Shown piece by piece: positions 52,851-61,227 of a DNA stretch of 64,000 bases. The position numbers and the translations under genes are program-made. Source of the stretch: Bradyrhizobium erythrophlei (lineage in GTDB: Bacteria > Pseudomonadota > Alphaproteobacteria > Rhizobiales > Xanthobacteraceae); contig NZ_LT670817.1 in NCBI RefSeq assembly GCF_900129425.1, positions 2,852,001 to 2,916,000 of the forward strand, in the 5' to 3' direction. Within the stretch, counting starts at the first letter, position 1, and every line of letters starts with the position of its first letter. Under the pieces are notes generated by a model that saw only the letters and a list, made by a program, of their open reading frames with translations, ran no database searches and had not been told where the DNA came from.

Positions 52851-53684
52851 TCATTCGCTTCCTGACTTGTAGGCCGCTTTCGCGACGTCGCGCTGCCCCG
52901 ATAACTTGGCGAACGTCTTCTGCTGCTCCAGCCACGCGTGATATTCTTTCTCTTCCTCTACGATGACCTTGCTCCGCATCTGCGAATGTGCGGCACCACA
53001 GAGTTCCGCACAGAGAACCTCGAATGTTCCGGTGCGGGTGGGCGTGAACCAGTAATATGTAACTGAGCCCGGTATCATATCCATCTTCGCCCGGAACTCG
53101 GGCACATAGAAATCATGGAGGACGTCAATTGAGCGGAGCAACACCTTCACCGGTTTCCCAACCGGCAGGTGTAAATCGTCGTTTTGAATGACGACGTCGT
53201 CTTGCCCGCTGGGATCGTCGCGATTCAACCCCATAGGATTGTCGGAACTGATATTGCGGGCATCGGTAGTGCCGAGCCGGCCGTCCTTTCCGGGAAGCCG
53301 ATAACTCCACATCCACTGTTGTCCCATGACCTCGATCTCGGTGGCACCGGCGGGAACCGTGACGAACTGGTGCCAGACTACCAGCCCGGGTGCCAACATG
53401 GCTGCGACGCCGATTGCAGTCCCGACGCTGAGCCACCATTCGAGCTTCTTGTTTTCGGGATTGTAGGCTGCCCGCCTTCCCTCCTTGTGCTGAAAGCGAA
53501 AGACGCAATAGGCCATGAACGCGACGACCGCGAAGAAAACCGCTCCGGTAATCCAGAACGTCAGGGTGATCGTGTCGTCGATGTAGCGCCAGTTTGAGGC
53601 GATCGGCGTCCACCACCACGGGCTGAAGAGGTGAAACAGCACCGAGGCGACAGCGACCAGGAGCAGTATAAGCGCTACAGCCAT
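52851..53684 (-). CDS. coxB: Cytochrome c oxidase subunit II
   Basis: A 277-residue subunit with three hydrophobic segments (residues 1-21, 37-62 and 82-105). A periplasmic cupredoxin domain carries the binuclear CuA site: H190 in VLHDFYVPEF, and C225, E227, C229, H233 and M236 in VLCAELCGAAHSQM. The aromatic docking patch is GQQWMWSYRLPG. There is no fused cytochrome c domain; a separate cytochrome c gene lies six genes down the operon. It is the first gene of the unit, so the operon promoter should lie in the 490 bp upstream. Confidence 0.95.
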   Translation of the reverse strand: MAVALILLLVAVASVLFHLFSPWWWTPIASNWRYIDDTITLTFWITGAVFFAVVAFMAYCVFRFQHKEGRRAAYNPENKKLEWWLSVGTAIGVAAMLAPGLVVWHQFVTVPAGATEIEVMGQQWMWSYRLPGKDGRLGTTDARNISSDNPMGLNRDDPSGQDDVVIQNDDLHLPVGKPVKVLLRSIDVLHDFYVPEFRAKMDMIPGSVTYYWFTPTRTGTFEVLCAELCGAAHSQMRSKVIVEEEKEYHAWLEQQKTFAKLSGQRDVAKAAYKSGSE

Positions 53685-54175
53685 CCCTTATGCATCCTTG
53701 CCATTAAAGACAGCGGATACGAATTAAAGGGCGGAGCTCACACCTGCCGCGATGGCGGACTTCATCTTCGCCATCGTCGTGCCTCTTGCCTCGCCCATTC
53801 AACCGGTCGCGGGGGCGTTCAGAATCTTAGGATGGTCCCCGTCAAGCCTGCCGTCAATAGCTCAATAGAGGGCTAGGTCCCGCCCTGGTCTGGCGGGTGT
53901 AGTGCACAATCCGACGAGCATGCGCCGGCATCAATCGTGGTGATGCAATGCAACAAGCGGTGTGTGCAGGTGCACAATTGACCAACAGTACGTGCTATTT
54001 TGCTTCCATCGCGCTAAGTTCACTGCACCGGTCGCGACGGGTGTCGTCCGGCAAAGCTCCTTCTCGTTGAACTTGATTTGCCGGGCTCGATCGCGATTTT
54101 CGCGCAGGAGGCTGTTTGCGCGCGATTTGAGGGCGCGCCGTTTTCCCCTGCGACCACGAGCAAGGAGACCGGGCC
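53685..54175. other. Divergent regulatory region between the oxidase operon and the DUF2189 gene
   Basis: These 490 bp between two divergent genes contain no credible ORF. The nonamer GTGCACAAT occurs twice, at 53902-53910 and 53970-53978, 68 bp apart in the same orientation, and its core GTGCAC is a palindrome. It could be a regulator half-site. No clear FNR/FixK box (TTGAT-N4-ATCAA) was seen. Confidence 0.4.
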
Positions 54176-55075
54176 ATGGCCACACAGTATTTCGCAAGAC
54201 CTAAACTGCAACTGTTCGGCGTCTCCAGCGCATTCGTCGTTCGCAAAATCGGCCTTTCCGACTTGAGCGACGCGCTGCGCCTGGGCTGGGAAGACTTCAA
54301 GGCCATACCAACTCACGCCGTTGTCTTGTGCGTAATTTATCCCATTCTCGGTCTTGTTCTGTTCAGACTGGCCCTTGGCCATTCCGTGCTGCCGCTGCTG
54401 TTTCCGCTGGCCGCCGGTTTTACGTTGATTGGTCCTTTTGCGGCGCTCGGTCTCTACGAGCTCAGCCGCCGCCGCGAGCGCGGCGAGGAGGCCGCTGCGT
54501 GGCACGCTATGCACGTGCTGCGCGCACCGTCTTTCGGCGCCATTCTCGGACTCGGCGCGCTCCTGCTCGCCCTGTTTGTGACCTGGATCGCAACCGCCGA
54601 CGCTATCTACATTGCAACATTCGGCCACGCTGCGGCTGCAAGCATTCCTGATTTCGCAAGGCGCGTGCTGACAACGCCGGAAGGTTGGTCGCTCATCATC
54701 GTCGGCTGCGGCGTCGGCTTCCTGTTCGCCGTTGTGGCCCTGTGCATTAGTGTTGTGGCGTTTCCGTTGATGCTCGACCGGCATGCGTCTGCGATAGACG
54801 CGATCCGGGTGTCGCTGCGGGCAGTGAAGGAGAACCCGCTTCCGATGGCCGTATGGGGGCTGATTGTTGCGATACTGCTGGTGATCGGTTCGCTACCGTT
54901 CTTCGTCGGTCTCGCTGTCGTTCTGCCAGTGCTTGGTCATGCCACCTGGCATCTTTATCGGAAGGTGGTGGAGCCTGACCCGAATCCCCCACAAGAAGAG
55001 CCCCGCCCACCAATAGGTCATCGCTATGCGGCAGATTTCCCGGCCTCTCTCTTCCCGTGGAGTCATGAGCGCTAG
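54176..55075 (+). CDS. DUF2189 membrane protein
   Basis: A 299-residue inner-membrane protein. After about 25 cytoplasmic residues comes the family segment DLSDALRLGWEDFKAIPTHA, then six helices: VVLCVIYPILGLVLFRLAL, LLFPLAAGFTLIGPFAALGL, FGAILGLGALLLALFVTWI, WSLIIVGCGVGFLFAVVALC, and a long last pair from PMAVWGLIVAILLVIGSLPF to PVLGHATWHLYRK. The end of the last helix, GHATWHLYRKVV, is typical. AAGGAGACCGGGCC precedes the ATG. DUF2189 proteins are often found near cytochrome oxidase genes; the function is unknown. Confidence 0.85.
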   Translation: MATQYFARPKLQLFGVSSAFVVRKIGLSDLSDALRLGWEDFKAIPTHAVVLCVIYPILGLVLFRLALGHSVLPLLFPLAAGFTLIGPFAALGLYELSRRRERGEEAAAWHAMHVLRAPSFGAILGLGALLLALFVTWIATADAIYIATFGHAAAASIPDFARRVLTTPEGWSLIIVGCGVGFLFAVVALCISVVAFPLMLDRHASAIDAIRVSLRAVKENPLPMAVWGLIVAILLVIGSLPFFVGLAVVLPVLGHATWHLYRKVVEPDPNPPQEEPRPPIGHRYAADFPASLFPWSHER

Positions 55076-55121
55076 ACCAGCCTTGGCGGCCGCAAAGGCG
55101 GCGGCGGCAAGAAAGGCGTGG

Positions 55122-55144
55122 ATGGCCGGGACAAGCCCGGCCAT
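55122..55144. repeat. Single palindrome of the dispersed repeat family
   Basis: ATGGCCGGG-ACAAG-CCCGGCCAT, flanked by TGG and GACAAG, matches half of the double element at 5235-5323. It lies 47 bp past the DUF2189 stop and may act as its terminator. Confidence 0.55.
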
Positions 55145-55200
55145 GACAAGTGAATCATTTGCAATCTCTTGGAAAAAGGCCTGAAAATGTCGGCAGAGCA

Positions 55201-55247
55201 GCGCGGCAACGCCGCGCTCGATCCACGAGGCCATGGGATGCGCCGTC
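55201..55247. repeat. Second copy of the glnE-side dispersed repeat
   Basis: GCGCGGCAACGCCGCGC (55201-55217) and AGGCCATGGGATGCGCCGTC (55228-55247) repeat the sequence at 2591-2607 and 2621-2640. As there, it lies at the 3' end of a minus-strand gene. Confidence 0.6.
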
Positions 55248-55269
55248 AAGATTCGGACCGGCGCAGATA

Positions 55270-56262
55270 CTAACGGGACACGTTATCGGCTTTGCCAACG
55301 TGGGTTTCGGACAGCAGTCCCGACAGACGTTCGGCGACGAGCTTCTGGCCAGCCGGCGTCCAGTGGCCGCCGTAGAGGGGGGAATAGGTTTCGGCTCCGT
55401 CGAAGGTGACGAAAGGAATCCGCTCGGCCTGCAGATGCTGAATGAGCTTGTCATCGCTTGTTTGAAGACCGACGACCAGTCTGGCCCCGTGGGCTTCGAC
55501 GAATTCATGCATCTTGCTGACGATCCGCTCCGTTGGATCGGGCACGTATAATTGCGGATGACGTATTTCCACATAAGCGAATGCGGCCGCCCGGGCGAGC
55601 CACAAGTGACGCACCAGCCAGTTCTGCTTGATGTATAACTGGCGTGATGTGGGAACCGGCTGTCCGCGCAACACCAGCGCGCCATCCGCGGCGGTGGCGA
55701 AATAGGGTTTCTGGTAACCGTCGTATCGAACGTTGGTGCCGTTATCCAACCGGTCATTGTCCGTGCAAAATATCAGCACCACCACCGCGGGCTGGATCGT
55801 CGCCCATATCCGCCGAAGCAAAAGATATTCCTGGTCCGTGCCGTACCCCGAGACGCCGGCATTTACGATTGTAAAGCCGGAGAGCCGGCTCCTCAGCAAG
55901 TCGGTAAAGCGTTCATCGGCTTCGGCGTCGACGCCCCAGACAAACGAATCTCCCACGAACAAAATCGTCGGCCGGGCATCGCGCTCGTACTCGATGTCCC
56001 GGAAGCCGAGGCTGTTGTGCTGTGCATGGATCGTCCGCGCATTGGTAACCACGGAGCTTGAGTTGGGTATCGGCGCCCATCCCAATTCCGCGTCGTAGCG
56101 ATAGGTCAGCGAACGCTCGCTTGCGCCTTCCCGCAATATGCGCAAGTCGACGATGCGAAGTATGATCTCGATCGCTGCAAGCGTCGCAAGCGTTATCAAC
56201 AATGTTACACAGGTCGACCGCAGCGTCTGGCGAACCCGTTCACGCGTGATAGACTGCTTCAT
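55270..56262 (-). CDS. SGNH-hydrolase family protein, membrane-anchored
   Basis: A 330-residue protein with one N-terminal membrane helix (VTLLITLATLAAIEIILRIV, about 19-38), so the rest should be periplasmic. The hydrolase core has block I FVGDSFVWG with S106, a middle NAGVSGYGTDQEYLLL for the oxyanion glycine, and a C-terminal GGHWTPAGQ with H300. The usual aspartate three residues before that histidine is not obvious. Relatives remove or add acyl groups on sugars and glycans. It is divergent from SxtJ-DUF5989-carbamoyltransferase; the same four families are often found together, so they probably share a pathway. Confidence 0.85.
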   Translation of the reverse strand: MKQSITRERVRQTLRSTCVTLLITLATLAAIEIILRIVDLRILREGASERSLTYRYDAELGWAPIPNSSSVVTNARTIHAQHNSLGFRDIEYERDARPTILFVGDSFVWGVDAEADERFTDLLRSRLSGFTIVNAGVSGYGTDQEYLLLRRIWATIQPAVVVLIFCTDNDRLDNGTNVRYDGYQKPYFATAADGALVLRGQPVPTSRQLYIKQNWLVRHLWLARAAAFAYVEIRHPQLYVPDPTERIVSKMHEFVEAHGARLVVGLQTSDDKLIQHLQAERIPFVTFDGAETYSPLYGGHWTPAGQKLVAERLSGLLSETHVGKADNVSR

Positions 56263-56431
56263 TCCGTACCTGCACAGCGGTGGATCAGTACCAATTGTGT
56301 GCGTGGCGGGCTCGTCAGTGTTGCGGGAACAATGCCATGGGGGCATTCTTCAAGCAAACTTATTACTGCGCCAATGAAATTTGAGCGCGCCGGCGCTCCC
56401 TGGAATACTGCACGCTATTTGGAGTTCGGGC

Positions 56432-56887
56432 ATGACTGGTGGCACCCCCCGATGGAGAGCGACGCACGCGACTCACGAAGTGTTTTTCCGCGACGAAGAA
56501 GTGTCGGGCGGATCCAACCGTTCGTTCGGGGTCGTGATGGCTAGCGCGCTGGCGGCGGTGAGTTTGTTGAATGTCTGGCATTCGGGCCGGCTGTGGCCAT
56601 GGACAGGCGGACTGGCCGCGCTGCTTCTGGCGGTGGCATGGCTTCGGCCCTCGATCCTTGGCCCGCTTAATTCGATATGGCTGCGGCTCGGACTGCTTCT
56701 TCACCGGGTGGTCAATCCGATCGTGATGGCGCTGCTGTTCTATGGCACGGTCTTGCCGACCGGCCTTGTCATGCGCTTGAAGGGAAGGGACCTGTTGCGG
56801 CTCAAACGAGAACCGGATGCGGTGAGTTACTGGATCGTGCGAGATCCTCCCGGGCCGTCGCCGGAGACCATGAAGGATCAATTCTAG
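56432..56887 (+). CDS. SxtJ-family small membrane protein
   Basis: A 151-residue protein with three hydrophobic segments: VVMASALAAVSLLNVWHS, LWPWTGGLAALLLAVAWL and VVNPIVMALLFYGTVLPTGL, then the basic tail MRLKGRDLLRLKREPDAVSY. SxtJ was named from the saxitoxin cluster, where it stands beside a carbamoyltransferase; its biochemical role is unknown. The start is ATG 56432, with GGAG upstream. It is the first gene of the three-gene unit leading to the carbamoyltransferase. Confidence 0.85.
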   Translation: MTGGTPRWRATHATHEVFFRDEEVSGGSNRSFGVVMASALAAVSLLNVWHSGRLWPWTGGLAALLLAVAWLRPSILGPLNSIWLRLGLLLHRVVNPIVMALLFYGTVLPTGLVMRLKGRDLLRLKREPDAVSYWIVRDPPGPSPETMKDQF

Positions 56888-56908
56888 AAGGCATTATAAG
56901 GACAGCAC

Positions 56909-57058
56909 ATGGAGTTGGTGGCCGAGCTTTGGCGGTTTATGCGGGTCCGCAAGAAATTCTGGCTGTTGCCGATCTTGATCATGATGGTGGTATTTGGCGG
57001 ACTGGTCGTGCTCACCAAGGGCTCCGTGATCGCGCCTTTCATCTACACGCTCTTCTAG
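56909..57058 (+). CDS. DUF5989 single-helix membrane protein (49 aa)
   Basis: The 49-residue protein MELVAELWRFMRVRKKFWLL.. consists of a basic N-terminal amphipathic segment and a helix (PILIMMVVFGGLVVLTKGS), ending IAPFIYTLF. This is the DUF5989 pattern, consistently placed between SxtJ and carbamoyltransferase genes. AAGGACAGCAC precedes the ATG. The gene is 21 bp past SxtJ and 8 bp before the carbamoyltransferase start. It probably helps form a membrane complex with its neighbours. Confidence 0.85.
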   Translation: MELVAELWRFMRVRKKFWLLPILIMMVVFGGLVVLTKGSVIAPFIYTLF

Positions 57059-57066
57059 GCAACGCG

Positions 57067-58896
57067 GTGCGGATCCTCGGTATTTCCGCATTCTATCACG
57101 ACAGCGCGGCCGCGCTGATCGATGAGGGGCGGATCGTCGCGGCGGCGCAGGAGGAGCGTTTCACCCGCCGCAAGCATGACGCCGCGTTTCCACACAACGC
57201 CATTGCCTATTGTCTTGCCGAAGCCGGAGTCAGCGCCGGCAGCCTTGACCACGTCGTGTTCTACGACAAGCCTTTCCTCAAATTCGAGCGATTGCTGGAA
57301 ACCTATATCGCGATGGCGCCGCGCGGGTTTCGTTCCTTCAAGATGTCAATTCCGCTCTGGCTGCGGGAAAAGCTGTTTCAGAAAAGCCTGCTGCGCGGCG
57401 AGCTCGAGAAATTCTGCGGAGATTTCGACAAAAGCCGGCTGTTGTTTTGCGAGCATCATTTGAGCCACGCGGCCTCGGCGTTTTATCCGTCACCGTTCGA
57501 CAGCGCCGCCGTGCTCACCATGGACGGGGTCGGCGAATGGGCCACCACCTCGGCGGCGATGGGCAACGCCAATCGCCTCGAAATATTCCAGGAAATCCAT
57601 TTTCCGCATTCGCTCGGGCTGCTCTACTCCGCGCTGACCTACTATACCGGCTTCAAGGTCAACTCCGGCGAGTACAAGGTGATGGGGCTCGCACCTTACG
57701 GCGAGCCGAAATACGTCAAACTCATTCTGGACAATCTGATCGATCTCAAGCCGGATGGCTCGTTCCGGCTCGACATGTCCTACTTCGACTATTGCACCGG
57801 TTTCACCATGACCAACGATCGCTTTGCCGAATTGTTTGGCGCGCCGGTGCGAAATCCCGATCAATTGCTGACGCCGTTCCACATGGATGTCGCGGCCTCG
57901 ATCCAGTCGGTGCTGGATGAGGCCGTGCTGCGGCTGGCGCGCAGCCTCGCCAAACAGTCCGGATCGCGAAACCTCTGCCTTGCCGGCGGCGTGGCGCTCA
58001 ATTGCGTCGCCAACGGAAAGGTCCTGCGGGACGCCAGCTTCGACAACATCTGGATTCAGCCGGCCGCGGGCGACGCCGGTGGCGCGGTGGGAGCCGCGCT
58101 TGCGAGCTATCATCTTTTCAAGGACCAGCCACGCAAAACCAATGGCGCGGATGCAATGTTCGGCGCGTATCTCGGTCCGAGCTTCCCGCAGGAGGAGATC
58201 GAACGGAGAATGACCGCGTCGGGGGCAAGGTTCGCCGTGCTGGACGAAGCGGACATGATCGAGACGACGGCTCAGGCGATCGCCGGGCAAAAAGCGGTCG
58301 GCTGGTTTCAGGGCCGCATGGAATTCGGCCCGCGCTCGCTCGGCGCGCGCTCGATCCTGGGCGATCCGCGCTCGCCGGCAATGCAGAAGAACCTCAACCT
58401 GAAGGTCAAGTATCGAGAGAGCTTTCGGCCCTTCGCGCCAGCCGTGTTGCGCGAGGACGCCTCCGAGTGGTTCGACCTCGCTTGCGACAGCCCGTACATG
58501 CTGCTTGTCGCCGAGGTCCGGCAAGACAAGCGTCGTCACATGACGGCGGATGAACAGGCATTGTTTGGGATCGACAAGCTCAACGTATCGCGCTCGGAAA
58601 TTCCAGCCGTGACGCATGTCGATTATTCGGCCCGCATCCAGACCGTGCACAGCGATACCAACCCGCTGTTCCACAAATTGCTCAGCCGGTTTAAGGCGCT
58701 GACGGGCTGTCCGATCCTGGTCAATACCAGCTTCAATGTTCGCGGCGAGCCGATCGTGTGTACACCCGAAGATGCGTTCCGCTGCTTTATGGGCAACGAA
58801 CTTGACCTGCTCGTCGTCGGCAACTGCGTATTGCAGAAGACTGATCAGGATCCAGGTCTCAGGAGCGACTACAGCCTGTCACTGGATGCCGACTGA
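57067..58896 (+). CDS. Carbamoyltransferase, NodU/CmcH family
   Basis: A 609-residue enzyme that transfers a carbamoyl group from carbamoyl phosphate, through an adenylate, to a hydroxyl on a sugar or natural product. The N-terminal Kae1-like domain begins ILGISAFYHDSAAALI, with EERFTRRKHDAAFP, HHLSHAASAFYPSPFD and VLTMDGVGEWATT for metal and nucleotide. The C-terminal YrdC-like part has FQGRMEFGPRSLGARSIL, KVKYRESFRPFAPAVL and NTSFNVRGEPIVCTPEDAFR. The start is GTG 57067, directly after the DUF5989 stop, so it is translationally coupled. No nod genes are near, so it is not nodulation NodU by context. The acceptor is unknown. Confidence 0.93.
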   Translation: MRILGISAFYHDSAAALIDEGRIVAAAQEERFTRRKHDAAFPHNAIAYCLAEAGVSAGSLDHVVFYDKPFLKFERLLETYIAMAPRGFRSFKMSIPLWLREKLFQKSLLRGELEKFCGDFDKSRLLFCEHHLSHAASAFYPSPFDSAAVLTMDGVGEWATTSAAMGNANRLEIFQEIHFPHSLGLLYSALTYYTGFKVNSGEYKVMGLAPYGEPKYVKLILDNLIDLKPDGSFRLDMSYFDYCTGFTMTNDRFAELFGAPVRNPDQLLTPFHMDVAASIQSVLDEAVLRLARSLAKQSGSRNLCLAGGVALNCVANGKVLRDASFDNIWIQPAAGDAGGAVGAALASYHLFKDQPRKTNGADAMFGAYLGPSFPQEEIERRMTASGARFAVLDEADMIETTAQAIAGQKAVGWFQGRMEFGPRSLGARSILGDPRSPAMQKNLNLKVKYRESFRPFAPAVLREDASEWFDLACDSPYMLLVAEVRQDKRRHMTADEQALFGIDKLNVSRSEIPAVTHVDYSARIQTVHSDTNPLFHKLLSRFKALTGCPILVNTSFNVRGEPIVCTPEDAFRCFMGNELDLLVVGNCVLQKTDQDPGLRSDYSLSLDAD

Positions 58897-58956
58897 CGCC
58901 GGAGCTTCGGCAACGCCTGTTTACTGCCTTCCCTGGCCGGACTGCAGTCGCAAAAC

Positions 58957-61227
58957 CTAGCGAGAGGCCGGCGTCACGAGGTCGTCGATCCGCACCGGGA
59001 AACGGCGCACCCGAATTCCGGTCGCATGCCAGATCGCGTTGGCGATGGCGCCGGCCGAGCCAGTGACGCCGATTTCACCGACGCCCTTGATGCCGAGCGC
59101 GTTGACGTGGGGATCGTGCTCCTCGATCATCAGCGCCTCCAGGCTTGGCACGTCGGCGTTAACAGGGACGTGGTAGTCCGCAAGGTTGGGATTGAGCGTC
59201 CGGCCGGAGCGTCGGTCCATCATGGCGTGCTCGTGGAGTGCGAACGACACGCCCCAGATCATGCCCCCGTAGATCTGACTTCGCACCATGCGAGGATTGA
59301 TCACGCGCCCAGCGGCGAAAGCACCGACCAGGCGGGTGACGCGGACCTGACCGAGATCGGGATCGACCTTGACCTCGGCGAAGACAGCGCCGTGCGCATG
59401 CATGGCGTAGACGGATTGCGCCGCCGGGTCGGCGGCGGCCTTGCCGCGGGCCTCGATCTCGGTGAGGCCGGCGCGGCCGAGAATATCGGCATAGCTGTCG
59501 CTGCGGCTTTCGTCGTCGCGGCGGAACAGACGGCCGTTGCGCGCGACCACCCCGGCATTGCCCGCACCGAACAGGGGCGAGCGCTCATCACCGGTGGCGA
59601 GATTCGCAAGTTTGGCGATGACGGCAGCGCCCGCATCGTGGAGGGCCATGCCGGCCGTGGCGGTGTGCGCCGAACCGCCGGCAATGCCCGCGTCCGGGAG
59701 ATCGGAGGTTCCCGCCCTGAACTCGACCTGTTCGATGTCGAGCCCCAGCCCGTCGGCGGCAATCTGGGCGAGCGCTGTCCAGGCGCCCTGGCCCATGTCG
59801 TGGGCGCCCGTTTCCATCAGCCCGGATCCGTCGCCGCGCACAACCGCGCGGGCTTCGGCCTGGAACATCAGCGCCGGAAATGTCGCGGTGCCGATTCCCC
59901 AGCCGACGAGCAAGCCGGCCTCGTCGCGCAATTGTCGTGGCGCGAGCGGGCGTTTCGACCAGCCGAAGCGCTCGGCACCTTGCGCATAGCACTCGCGCAG
60001 GGCTTTGGACGAAAACGGCTTGCCGGAAATCGGCTCGACTTCGGCATAGTTCTTGATGCGGAAGGCGAGAGGATCCATCCCGCAAGCCGATGCCGCCTCG
60101 TCGATCGCGCTCTCCAGCGCGATCGATCCGGTGGCCTCGCCGGGCGCGCGCATGAACAAGGGCGTGCCGGTATCGATCCGGACCACCTCGTGCGAGCTGG
60201 CGATGGCGGGGCTTGCGTAAAGCGTATGCGAGGCGTCGGCCGCAGGCTCGAAGAAATCGTCGAAGGTGCTCGATGCGATTTTGGCGTGGTGATCGATCGC
60301 GGTGAGTAGCCCGTCGCCATCCACGCCGATGCGCAGCCTCTGGCGGGAAGGGGAGCGATGACCCACGGGACCGTACATGTGTTCACGGCGCAGCACGAGC
60401 TTGACCGGCCGCCCGACCAGTCGGGCCGCCATGATGCCGAGGACCTGCGGTCCCGACATCAGGCCTTTCGATCCGAAGCCGCCACCGAGGAAGGGGCTGC
60501 GAATATGAATTTTCTCCGGGGAGATGCCGAACAATCCCGCGATCCGCCCCTGCGCCATCACGAGTCCCTGGCTCGGCGTGTCGATCGACAGCGTGTCACC
60601 TTCCCATGCCGCGACGATGGCGTGAGGCTCCATGGCGTTATGATACTGGGCAGGTGTCTCGTAGGTCGCATCGATCCGCGTCGATGCCGCCGCGAGACCC
60701 GCCTCGACATCGCCGCGCCGCATTTCCGAGGGGTTGCCGATGCCGACGGCCGGCGGCACGAAACTTTCGCCGGCATCGAGACCGACGCGGGCCGGCAACA
60801 ATTCGTACTGTGGCGACAGCAGCGCCGCGCCTTCCGTCGCAGCTTCCAGCGTCTCGGCGATGACCACCGCGATCGGCTGGTTCGCATAACGCACCCCGTC
60901 GTTCTGCAACAGATCGAGCCGGAACATGAAGGGGTTGGTTTTGGAGTCCGGGTCGTCCGCGAGCGGCGGCTTGTGCGTGGGCGTCATGACCTCGACGACG
61001 CCTGGGTGGCTCTTGGCAGCCTGTACATCAAGAAAAGTCACGCGACCGCGCGCGATGCTGCTGACCGCCATAACGGCATGGAGCATGCCGGGCGGGTGGT
61101 TGTCGGCCGCGTAGCGGGCTTCGCCCTTGACCTTGAGGACCCCGTCGCGGCGGGTCAGTGGCTGCCCGATATTCGAGCCGTGCCGCAAGTGGGCGGGAGC
61201 TTGGGTGAGGCGGATTTCAGGCGTCAT
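58957..61227 (-). CDS. Molybdenum-binding subunit, PaoC-like aldehyde/xanthine oxidoreductase
   Basis: The 756-residue large subunit of a xanthine-oxidase-family enzyme, most like periplasmic aldehyde oxidoreductase PaoC. The active-site segments are FLGGGFGSKGLMS, FMRAPGEATGSIALESAID, the aromatic ETGAHDMGQGAWTALAQIAA, and the catalytic base E718 in GIKGVGEIGVTGSAGAIANA. It would oxidise aromatic or other aldehydes to acids at a molybdopterin-cytosine-dinucleotide centre. Its ATG overlaps the stop of the FAD subunit by 4 bp. Gene order (2Fe-2S, FAD, Mo) matches PaoABC. No PaoD/XdhC-type chaperone gene is seen before the window ends. Confidence 0.92.
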   Translation of the reverse strand: MTPEIRLTQAPAHLRHGSNIGQPLTRRDGVLKVKGEARYAADNHPPGMLHAVMAVSSIARGRVTFLDVQAAKSHPGVVEVMTPTHKPPLADDPDSKTNPFMFRLDLLQNDGVRYANQPIAVVIAETLEAATEGAALLSPQYELLPARVGLDAGESFVPPAVGIGNPSEMRRGDVEAGLAAASTRIDATYETPAQYHNAMEPHAIVAAWEGDTLSIDTPSQGLVMAQGRIAGLFGISPEKIHIRSPFLGGGFGSKGLMSGPQVLGIMAARLVGRPVKLVLRREHMYGPVGHRSPSRQRLRIGVDGDGLLTAIDHHAKIASSTFDDFFEPAADASHTLYASPAIASSHEVVRIDTGTPLFMRAPGEATGSIALESAIDEAASACGMDPLAFRIKNYAEVEPISGKPFSSKALRECYAQGAERFGWSKRPLAPRQLRDEAGLLVGWGIGTATFPALMFQAEARAVVRGDGSGLMETGAHDMGQGAWTALAQIAADGLGLDIEQVEFRAGTSDLPDAGIAGGSAHTATAGMALHDAGAAVIAKLANLATGDERSPLFGAGNAGVVARNGRLFRRDDESRSDSYADILGRAGLTEIEARGKAAADPAAQSVYAMHAHGAVFAEVKVDPDLGQVRVTRLVGAFAAGRVINPRMVRSQIYGGMIWGVSFALHEHAMMDRRSGRTLNPNLADYHVPVNADVPSLEALMIEEHDPHVNALGIKGVGEIGVTGSAGAIANAIWHATGIRVRRFPVRIDDLVTPASR

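Noticed and set aside
53685..54175. An FNR/FixK box before the oxidase operon
   Set aside because: I looked for TTGAT-N4-ATCAA and found no convincing match.
57067..58896. Naming the carbamoyltransferase nodU
   Set aside because: No nodulation genes or nod box are nearby, and the SxtJ-DUF5989 context points to another acceptor.
59026..60309. Long frame antisense to the PaoC-like gene
   Set aside because: Same antisense artefact; the real strand has the catalytic glutamate and all molybdenum-site segments.
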